Of a stretch of 64,000 nt of DNA, positions 16,558-22,612 are shown piece by piece (within the stretch, counting starts at the first letter, position 1; each line of letters opens with the position of its first letter). The stretch lies in assembly GCF_036226885.1 (NCBI RefSeq), contig NZ_CP109027.1, forward strand, positions 3,162,001 through 3,226,000. The letters run 5' to 3'. Under the pieces are notes generated by a model. It had not been told where the DNA came from, searched no databases, and was given only the letters and a program-made list of their open reading frames with translations. Both the position numbers and the translations under genes were made by a program. Origin of the DNA: Streptomyces sp. NBC_00663. Its GTDB lineage: Bacteria > Actinomycetota > Actinomycetes > Streptomycetales > Streptomycetaceae.

Positions 16558-17496
16558 ATGACGACGCTCACGGAAGCCGATGCGCTCGCGGGGCTGCGCG
16601 ATGCGCTCGGCCTGCTCAAGGACCGGGAGCAGGTGGCCGAGCGGCTGCTCGACTCCTCCGCCAAGCACTCCTTCGACCCCGACAAGGAACTCGACTGGGA
16701 CGCGCCCTTCGAGGAGGGCAAGTGGTTCTGGCCGCCCGAGCTGGTGTCGCTGTACGACACCCCGCTGTGGAAGCGGATGAGCGAGGAGCAGCGGATCCTG
16801 CTCTCCCAGCACGAGGCCGCCGCGCTGGCCTCGCTCGGGATCTGGTTCGAGCTCATCCTCATGCAGCTGCTCGTGCGGCACATCTACGACAAGGCCGCCA
16901 CGAGCGCGCATGTGCGCTACGCGCTGACCGAGATCGAGGACGAGTGCCGGCACTCGAAGATGTTCGCGCGGCTGATCTCGCACGGGGACACTCCGTGGTA
17001 CCCGGTGAGCCGGGCGCACCAGCAGCTGGGCCGGCTGTTCAAGACCATCTCGACGACGCCGGGGTCCTTCACCGCCACGCTGCTCGGTGAGGAGGTCCTC
17101 GACTGGATGCAGCGGCTGACGTTCCCGGACGAGCGGGTGCAGCCGCTGATCCGGGGGGTCACGCGGATCCATGTCGTGGAGGAGGCGCGCCATGTCCGGT
17201 ACGCCCGCGAGGAGCTGCGGCGGCAGATGGTGACCGCGCCTCGCTGGTCGCAGGAGTTCACGCGGGTGACGTCCGGGGAGTTCGCGCGGGTGTTCTCGGT
17301 GGCGTTCGTGAATCCCGAGGTCTACACGAACGTGGGGCTGGACCGGCGGGAGGCGCTGGCCCAGGTGAAGGCGAGTGGGCACCGGCGGGAGGTCATGCAG
17401 ACCGGGGCGAAGAAGCTGACGGACTTCCTGGATGACATCGGGGTGCTGCGGGGGGTGGGGCGGCGGCTGTGGAGGTCGTCGGGGTTGCTGGCCTGA
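16558..17496 (+). CDS. AurF-type diiron oxygenase
   Basis: The 312-residue protein matches the AurF/PF11583-like diiron N-oxygenase pattern: an early glutamate in LSQHEAAALASLGIW, the ExxxH region EIEDECRHSKMFARL, a mid glutamate in LGEEVLDWMQR, and HVVEEARHVRYAREEL. AurF itself oxidises an aryl amine to a nitro group; most homologues have unknown substrates. The gene is divergent from a second diiron protein gene and is followed about 105 bases later by a TetR regulator, so the three may be one regulated unit. No biosynthetic genes are adjacent, so a housekeeping or detoxifying role is as likely as antibiotic synthesis. Confidence 0.87.
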   Translation: MTTLTEADALAGLRDALGLLKDREQVAERLLDSSAKHSFDPDKELDWDAPFEEGKWFWPPELVSLYDTPLWKRMSEEQRILLSQHEAAALASLGIWFELILMQLLVRHIYDKAATSAHVRYALTEIEDECRHSKMFARLISHGDTPWYPVSRAHQQLGRLFKTISTTPGSFTATLLGEEVLDWMQRLTFPDERVQPLIRGVTRIHVVEEARHVRYAREELRRQMVTAPRWSQEFTRVTSGEFARVFSVAFVNPEVYTNVGLDRREALAQVKASGHRREVMQTGAKKLTDFLDDIGVLRGVGRRLWRSSGLLA

Positions 17497-17521
17497 GTGT
17501 GTTGGCTGCGGGTCCGGTGGG

Positions 17522-17566
17522 GGCTGGTCGCGCCCCAAAGGGGCGCGGGGAACTGCGCGACCAGCC
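17522..17566. repeat. Dispersed palindromic intergenic element, full copy
   Basis: The ends GGCTGGTCGCG and CGCGACCAGCC are perfect inverted repeats. A nested hairpin CGCCCC-AAA-GGGGCG lies inside. A partial copy in the opposite orientation is at 11365-11405. It lies between the AurF and TetR genes. Confidence 0.75.
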
Positions 17567-17602
17567 ACGACGCACCCGCGGACGCACGACTACGCTGCAC
17601 CC

Positions 17603-18250
17603 ATGACCCCTGCCGCGCCCGCCTACCGTCGTCTGAGTGTCGAGGAGCGACGCAGTCAGCTCCTTGAGGCCGCCCTCGGTCTCTTCGCGCACCGTGTGCC
17701 CGAGGACGTCTCCCTCGACGACGTGGCCGAGGCGGCCGGAGTCTCCCGCCCCCTCGTGTACCGGTACTTCCCGGGCGGCAAGCAGCAGCTCTACGAGGCT
17801 GCCCTGCGGTCCGCCGCCGAGGAGCTCCAGCAGTGCTTCGACGAGCCTCACGAAGGTCCGCTGCTCGACCGCCTCTCCCGGGCCCTCGACCGCTACCTCG
17901 CCTTCGTCGATCAGCACGACGCCGGTTTCAGCGCGCTGCTCCAAGGCGGGAGTGTCGTCGAGACATCCCGTACGACGGCCATCGTGGACGGCGTACGGCG
18001 GGCCGCCGCCCAGCACATCCTCAGCCATCTCGGGGTCACCGAGCCCAGCCGGCCGCTGCGGATGACCGTACGGATGTGGATCACGGCCGTGGAGGCGGCT
18101 TCGCTGATCTGGCTGGACGACGACAAGGAACCGCCGGTCGAGGAGTTGCGGGACTGGCTGGTGGAGCAGTTCGTCGCCGTGCTGTCGGTGACCGCGCGGC
18201 GCGACCCGCAGACCGACGCGCTGGTGCAGGCCCTCGGGGCGGATGGCTGA
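17603..18250 (+). CDS. TetR family transcriptional regulator
   Basis: The 215-residue protein has the N-terminal TetR helix-turn-helix at about residues 12-58 (SQLLEAALGLFAHR, then VSLDDVAEAAGVSRPLVYRYF). A ligand-binding, dimerising helical domain follows, with aromatic and acidic residues around LIWLDDDKEPP. ATG 17603 was chosen because the upstream in-frame codons cover the palindromic repeat. Nearest likely targets are the two diiron genes, whose shared intergenic region holds a fitting palindrome (16530-16543). It overlaps the next small gene by eight bases. Confidence 0.9.
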   Translation: MTPAAPAYRRLSVEERRSQLLEAALGLFAHRVPEDVSLDDVAEAAGVSRPLVYRYFPGGKQQLYEAALRSAAEELQQCFDEPHEGPLLDRLSRALDRYLAFVDQHDAGFSALLQGGSVVETSRTTAIVDGVRRAAAQHILSHLGVTEPSRPLRMTVRMWITAVEAASLIWLDDDKEPPVEELRDWLVEQFVAVLSVTARRDPQTDALVQALGADG

Positions 18251-18557
18251 CACTGGTGCCGTGAAGAGCGAAGACACCCCCTTCGAGGGCGGACCCATGG
18301 ACGGCCGTGTCCTTCCGGTCCTCCTCGGCCCGACCGGGCACCCGCCCAAGCAGTACCGCATCCCGGTCCCGGACCCGGACGGCGGTCCGCCCACCCTGCT
18401 GATCTACCGCCGGGTACCGCGCGGGCACAGCAGGCTGGGGCTTCAGAAGGGGTGGAAGTACGCGTACGACCCCGAGGGGAAGCCGAGCCGGCCGAAGTGG
18501 CCGTGGTCCAAGCCCGACGCCACGCCGGGCGGCAAGCCGGACGACACCGACGGGTGA
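18243..18557 (+). CDS. Small conserved hypothetical protein
   Basis: The 104-residue hydrophilic protein starts at ATG 18243, overlapping the TetR stop by eight bases, which implies translational coupling. It contains FEGGPMDGRVLPVLLGPTG, a motif-like stretch common to small actinobacterial proteins, then Pro-rich and charged sequence and a disordered Gly/Asp tail. No signal peptide, membrane helix or cofactor motif is visible. It may simply accompany the TetR gene; function unknown. Confidence 0.7.
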   Translation: MADTGAVKSEDTPFEGGPMDGRVLPVLLGPTGHPPKQYRIPVPDPDGGPPTLLIYRRVPRGHSRLGLQKGWKYAYDPEGKPSRPKWPWSKPDATPGGKPDDTDG

Positions 18558-18620
18558 CCTCGTTGCGCCGAACCGCGTACACCCGGCGCGCGCGGGCGGG
18601 GCTGCCGTCCCATGCTCGCG

Positions 18621-18647
18621 GTGCGGAGCAGAGGGGCTGCTCCGCAC
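18621..18647 (+). promoter_or_regulatory. Perfect hairpin abutting the ribosome-binding site of the NlpC/P60 gene
   Basis: GTGCGGAGCA and TGCTCCGCAC pair perfectly around the 7-base loop GAGGGGC. The stem ends one base before the GGAGG site (18649-18653) of the GTG start at 18661. It is not followed by U residues, so a role in mRNA stability or translation control is more likely than termination. Confidence 0.5.
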
Positions 18648-18660
18648 CGGAGGTGATGAC

Positions 18661-19728
18661 GTGTCAGGAAGGCTTCTGCGTCTGGTGTGCACGGCGGCGG
18701 TGGCGGCCGGCACCGTCCTCGCGCCCTTGCCCGCGGCGGCCGTACCGGAGCCGTCGGCGCCCGGCGAGCGGAGCGTCTCCGAGCTGCTGACGGATCTTCA
18801 GCGGCTGTACCAGGAGGCCGAGGAGGCGACCGAGACGTACAACGCCACCGCGGAGAAGCTGAAGGATCAGCGGGCGGAGGTGCGCCGGCTCGACGGCCGG
18901 CTGGCGCGGGCCCGGCTCTCGCTCCACGACAGCCGGGGCGCCGCGGGCCGTCTCGCCCGGCAGCAGTACCAGAACAGCACCGACATCTCGCCGTACGTAC
19001 GCCTGCTCCTGGCCCGTGATCCGCAGCACGCGCTCGATCAGGGCCATGTGATCGGGCAGTTGGCGCGGGAGCGGGCCGAGACGGTGGGCCGGCTGACGGG
19101 GAGCGAGAAGAAGGCCGACGGGCTGGCCCGGAAGGCCCGCGCGGCGCTCGACGGTCAACTCACCCTCGCCGTACGGCAGAAGAAGGACCGGGACGCGGTA
19201 CGGAGGAAGCTGGACGACGTCGAGGAGCTGCTCGCCTCCCTGACGGAGGAACAGCTCGGCGCCGTCGCCGAGTTGGAGCGGACCGATGTCGCGGCGGCGC
19301 AGGAGGACCTTGTCACCTCGGGCGCCCTGGGCAGCGGCGAGGGCGAGCCCTCGCGGGCTGCCGACCGGGCCGTGCGGTACGCCGTGCAGCAACTCGGGAA
19401 GCCGTACGAGTGGGGGGCCGAGGGGCCCGAGGCGTACGACTGTTCAGGGCTGACGTCGCAGGCCTGGGAGCATGCGGGCAGGCCCATCCCCCGCACCAGT
19501 CAGGAGCAGTGGGCCCGGCTGCCGCGGATTCCGCTGCGCGAACTGCGGCCCGGCGACCTGGTGATCTACTTCCCCAAGGCGACCCACGTGGCCATGTATC
19601 TGGGCGGCGGGCAGGTCGTGCAGGCCCCGAGGACGGGTGAGAAGGTCAAGGTCTCGCCTCTCGCTTCCCACCCGATTCTCGGTGCCGTGCGTCCGGACAA
19701 GGGTCAGGAGGACAGGGACGCGAGGTAG
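18661..19728 (+). CDS. Secreted NlpC/P60 peptidoglycan endopeptidase with coiled coil
   Basis: GTG 18661 follows GGAGG. The 355-residue protein has a Sec signal peptide (cleavage near AAA-VPEP, residue 28). It then has a long coiled-coil region (about 38-210, rich in Ala, Arg, Glu and Leu) and a C-terminal NlpC/P60 domain, with catalytic C261 in YDCSGL and H309 in THVAMYLGGG. It should cut D-Glu to mesodiamino-acid bonds in the cell wall; the coiled coil may hold it inactive or bind a partner, as in RipA-type enzymes. Its 3' end overlaps the convergent monooxygenase gene by 25 bases. Confidence 0.92.
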   Translation: MSGRLLRLVCTAAVAAGTVLAPLPAAAVPEPSAPGERSVSELLTDLQRLYQEAEEATETYNATAEKLKDQRAEVRRLDGRLARARLSLHDSRGAAGRLARQQYQNSTDISPYVRLLLARDPQHALDQGHVIGQLARERAETVGRLTGSEKKADGLARKARAALDGQLTLAVRQKKDRDAVRRKLDDVEELLASLTEEQLGAVAELERTDVAAAQEDLVTSGALGSGEGEPSRAADRAVRYAVQQLGKPYEWGAEGPEAYDCSGLTSQAWEHAGRPIPRTSQEQWARLPRIPLRELRPGDLVIYFPKATHVAMYLGGGQVVQAPRTGEKVKVSPLASHPILGAVRPDKGQEDRDAR

Positions 19729-20954
19729 GCCGCCGTCTTCTCCGGCTCGTAGAAGAAGTTCTCGAAGTCGGACGGGTCGTTGAAGGCGTTGGCGAAGCGG
19801 TCGGCGGCGGGCTGCAACTGGCCCGCCGCGCCGATGAGGTTGAGGATGTGCTCCGGCGGCGGGGCCAGCATCGCGTTCGTCCACTTGGTGACGTGCTGGG
19901 CGGTGTCCCAGTAGCGGTCGAACGTGCCCTGCATCCACTCCTCGTCGAACTCCTTCTCCCCGCGCTCCAGGATCGAGGCGAGGTAGGAAGCCGCGCACTT
20001 GGAGGCCGAGTTGGAGCCCTGTCCCGTGATCGGGTCGTTGGCGACGACGACGTCCGCGACACCGAGGACGAGTCCGCCGCCGGGGAGGCGGCCGATCGGG
20101 TTGCGGACCGTCGGGGCGTAGCGGCCCGCCAAGGTGCCGCCCGCGTCGGTGAGTTCGACGTTCGTGGCCCGCGCGTACTCCCAGGGCGTGTACCGCTCCA
20201 TGAGTTCCAGGGTCAGGGAGAGGTGCTGCGCCGGGTCCTTGACGCCGTTGAAGACGTCGAGCGGGCCGCCGGGTATGCCCTCCCAGAAGAGGATGTCGGC
20301 GCGGCCCGAGGTGGTGAGCGTCGGCATGATGAACAGCTCGCCGACGCCGGGGACGAGGTTGCAGCGGACCGCGTCGAACTCCGGGTGCTCGGGGCGCGGG
20401 CCGAGGCCGTGGACGTAGGAGACGGCGAGGGCGCGCTGCGGCTCGCTGTAGGGGGAACGCTCCGGGTCCCGGGCGAACATCGAGACCAGCTCGCCCTTGC
20501 CCGCCGAGACCAGCACCAGGTCGTACGTACGGGAGAAGTAGTCGAGGTCGGAGACCGCCGCGCCGTGGATGACGAGCTGGCCGCCGCGCTGGGCGAAGGT
20601 CTCCATCCAGCCGGCCATCTTCACCCGCTGGTCGACCGACTGCGCGTACCCGTCGAGCCGGCCCACCCAGTCGATGGCACGGGCGGCCGGGCCCTCGCCC
20701 CACGACCCGGGGGCCGCGACCGAGACGCCGAGTCCTTCGATCTTCGGGGCCTGGGACTCCCAGAAGTTCAGCTGGAGATCGCGCTCGTGCTGCAATGCCG
20801 TGTGGAACATGCACTGCGTCGACATGACGCGCCCGGAGCGGATCTCGTCCGCCGTCCGGTTCGACATCAGGGTGACCTCGTACCCGTGCGACTGGAGTCC
20901 GAGGGCGAGCTGGAGTCCGGACTGGCCGGCTCCTACGACGAGTATCTTCCGCAT
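19704..20954 (-). CDS. Styrene/indole monooxygenase-like FAD flavoprotein, last gene of the conservon
   Basis: The start was placed at ATG 20954 (MRKILVVGAGQSGLQLALGL), a Rossmann FAD-binding GxGxxG. The 416-residue protein also has SNRTADEIRSGRVMSTQCMFH and a C-terminal NDPITGQGSNSASKCAASY block, which match the StyA-type two-component monooxygenases that use reduced FAD from a separate reductase. The gene is 26 bases downstream of the conservon GTPase, so it is probably co-transcribed. Conservons often end with an oxidising enzyme such as a P450; here a flavoprotein takes that place. No flavin reductase is nearby. Confidence 0.82.
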   Translation of the reverse strand: MRKILVVGAGQSGLQLALGLQSHGYEVTLMSNRTADEIRSGRVMSTQCMFHTALQHERDLQLNFWESQAPKIEGLGVSVAAPGSWGEGPAARAIDWVGRLDGYAQSVDQRVKMAGWMETFAQRGGQLVIHGAAVSDLDYFSRTYDLVLVSAGKGELVSMFARDPERSPYSEPQRALAVSYVHGLGPRPEHPEFDAVRCNLVPGVGELFIMPTLTTSGRADILFWEGIPGGPLDVFNGVKDPAQHLSLTLELMERYTPWEYARATNVELTDAGGTLAGRYAPTVRNPIGRLPGGGLVLGVADVVVANDPITGQGSNSASKCAASYLASILERGEKEFDEEWMQGTFDRYWDTAQHVTKWTNAMLAPPPEHILNLIGAAGQLQPAADRFANAFNDPSDFENFFYEPEKTAAYLASLSS

Positions 20955-20980
20955 ACGGGGCAGTTCTCCTACTCGGGGTG

Positions 20981-21712
20981 CTACTCGGGGGTTTCGTCCA
21001 GGGCGTGGCCGACCAGGGAGAGAAGGGTCTCGATCACCGAGATCCGGCGGCGCGCGTCCATGATCATTACAGGTATGTGCGCCGGGATCGTCAACGCCTC
21101 CCGCACGTCCTCCGGTTCGAAGAGCTCGCTGCCGTCGAAGTGGTTGACCGCGACGACGTACGGCAGCCCGCAGCTCTCGAAGTAGTCCAGCGCCGGGAAG
21201 CAGTCCTTCAGGCGCCGGGTGTCGGCCATGACGACCGCGCCGATCGCACCGCGCACCAGGTCGTCCCACATGAACCAGAACCGCTGCTGGCCCGGCGTGC
21301 CGAACAGGTAGAGCACCAGGTCGTCGTCGAGCGTGAGGCGGCCGAAGTCCATGGCCACGGTGGTCGTCAGCTTGCCGGGCGTGGCGCTGAGATCGTCGGT
21401 CTCCTCGCTCGCCTCGGTCATCAGCGCCTCGGTCTGCAAAGGCGTGATCTCGGAGACGGCGGTGACGAGGGTGGTCTTGCCGACGCCGAAGCCACCGGCG
21501 ACCACGATCTTCGTCGCGACCGGGGCCCGGGTGCGGTCCGTCTGCCAGGACTTCAGGTCCTCGTCGGTGTCCACGCCGAAGGCGGTGTCCGCGCCGAAGC
21601 CGGTGTCCGCGCCGTAGCCAGTGTCCGCGCCGTGGCCAGTGGCCGCGCCGACGCCGGTGTCCGCACCCACGCCGGTGTCCGCGCCGGCGTTCTCAAAGAC
21701 GACGGAGTCCAT
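20981..21712 (-). CDS. cvnD: Conservon GTPase (CvnD type) with repetitive N-terminus
   Basis: The 243-residue protein carries a small-GTPase/MglA-like domain: P-loop GGFGVGKTT (73-81), switch and G3 region YLFGTPGQQRFWFMW, and G4 VAVNHFDG. This is the standard conservon ATP/GTP-binding protein. Residues 10-49 are unusual: about six copies of a hexapeptide like GADTGV/GADTGY. The gene overlaps the DUF742 gene by 20 bases, so translation is coupled. In conservons, CvnD interacts with CvnB/C and the membrane sensor CvnA, in a system likened to eukaryotic G-protein signalling. Confidence 0.93.
   Translation of the reverse strand: MDSVVFENAGADTGVGADTGVGAATGHGADTGYGADTGFGADTAFGVDTDEDLKSWQTDRTRAPVATKIVVAGGFGVGKTTLVTAVSEITPLQTEALMTEASEETDDLSATPGKLTTTVAMDFGRLTLDDDLVLYLFGTPGQQRFWFMWDDLVRGAIGAVVMADTRRLKDCFPALDYFESCGLPYVVAVNHFDGSELFEPEDVREALTIPAHIPVMIMDARRRISVIETLLSLVGHALDETPE
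21566..21685 (-). repeat. In-frame 18-base minisatellite encoding GADTGx repeats
   Basis: Within cvnD, about six imperfect copies of an 18-base unit encode residues 10-49 (GADTG followed by V, H, Y or F). The first, third and last units are diverged (VGADTGV, GAATGH, GADTAF). Confidence 0.75.
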
Positions 21713-22109
21713 TCAGCACCCTTTCGAGCAGAGCGCGGTCCGGACGGCCGGTGCCGTGACCGGTGCCGGTGCCGTACACACGGATCTTTCCCTGGTCCGC
21801 GAGGTCGCTGAGCAACACCCGGACCACACCGAGCGGCATCTTCAGCAGCGCGGCGATCTCGGCCACCGTGCGCATCCGGCGGCAGAGTTCGACGATGGCC
21901 CGCAGCTCCGGCATGACCCGGGTGTTGAGGGAACCATTCATCAGTTCCTTGCGCTCCTCGGCGGCCTCGAGCGCGTTGGTGCTCGCCACGAACGTCTCCA
22001 CGAGGAGGACGTGGCCGAAGCGGGTACGGCCGCCGGTGAGCGAGTAGGGGCGGACGCGGGCGGGCTTGCGGTCGCCGCCGCGGACGGGGAGGTGGGGACG
22101 ATCGGTCAT
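21693..22109 (-). CDS. cvnC: Conservon DUF742 protein (CvnC type)
   Basis: The 138-residue protein has the DUF742 core: VRPYSLTGGRTRFGH near the start and a winged-helix-like C-terminal half (AEIAALLKMPLGVVRVLLSDLADQGKI). The fold suggests a DNA-binding-like or protein-binding role, although conservon CvnC proteins are mostly seen as signalling partners. It overlaps cvnB by four bases (ATGA) and cvnD by 20, consistent with one operon. Confidence 0.93.
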   Translation of the reverse strand: MTDRPHLPVRGGDRKPARVRPYSLTGGRTRFGHVLLVETFVASTNALEAAEERKELMNGSLNTRVMPELRAIVELCRRMRTVAEIAALLKMPLGVVRVLLSDLADQGKIRVYGTGTGHGTGRPDRALLERVLNGLRRL

Positions 22110-22612
22110 CGGGGACTCCCTGCCGACTGGGTCTCGCTCTCCAGGGATTTTCGGAGCTCGCTGCGGAGTTCGGGGGTCAGGACATGGCCGGCGCGGCCCA
22201 CGAACAGGGCCATGTGGTACGCCACGACGCTCATGTCGCAGTCGGCGGAGCCGTGCACACCGAGCAGCGAGCCGTCGCTGATCGACATCACGAACAGGCT
22301 GCCCTCGTCCATCGCGACCATCGTGTGCTTCACCGGGCCGGACTCCATGAGCTTGGCGGCGCCGATGGTGAGGCTGCCGATGCCGGAGACGATGGTGGCG
22401 AGGTCGGCCGACGATCCGCGCGGGCCCTTGGGCCCGGGGGTGGGGGTGCGGGCCTCGTCGTTTCGGCCGGGGTCGGAGGAGAGCAGGAGCAGGCCGTCCG
22501 ATGAGACCACCGCTACTGACTGGATGCCCGGCACCTCCTCGACCAGGTTCGTCAGCAGCCAGTGCAGGTTGCGGGCTTCACTGCTCAGTCCGAAGGTACT
22601 GGGCGCGGTCAA
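22106..22612 (-). CDS. cvnB: Conservon roadblock/LC7 protein (CvnB type)
   Basis: The 168-residue protein has a roadblock/LC7 domain: NLHWLLTNLVEEVPGIQSVAVVSSDGL, then ADLATIVSGIGSLTIGAAKL and VVAYHMALFVGRAGHVLTP. Roadblock proteins act as dimeric regulators or GTPase-activating partners of MglA-type GTPases, here CvnD. A Pro/Gly insert at about residues 54-65 is longer than usual. It overlaps both neighbours by four bases. Confidence 0.93.
   Translation of the reverse strand: MTAPSTFGLSSEARNLHWLLTNLVEEVPGIQSVAVVSSDGLLLLSSDPGRNDEARTPTPGPKGPRGSSADLATIVSGIGSLTIGAAKLMESGPVKHTMVAMDEGSLFVMSISDGSLLGVHGSADCDMSVVAYHMALFVGRAGHVLTPELRSELRKSLESETQSAGSPR

Noticed and set aside
18558..18660. c-di-AMP (ydaO-type) riboswitch before the NlpC/P60 gene
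   Set aside because: The leader is only about 100 bases and shows one simple hairpin, without the long conserved riboswitch core.
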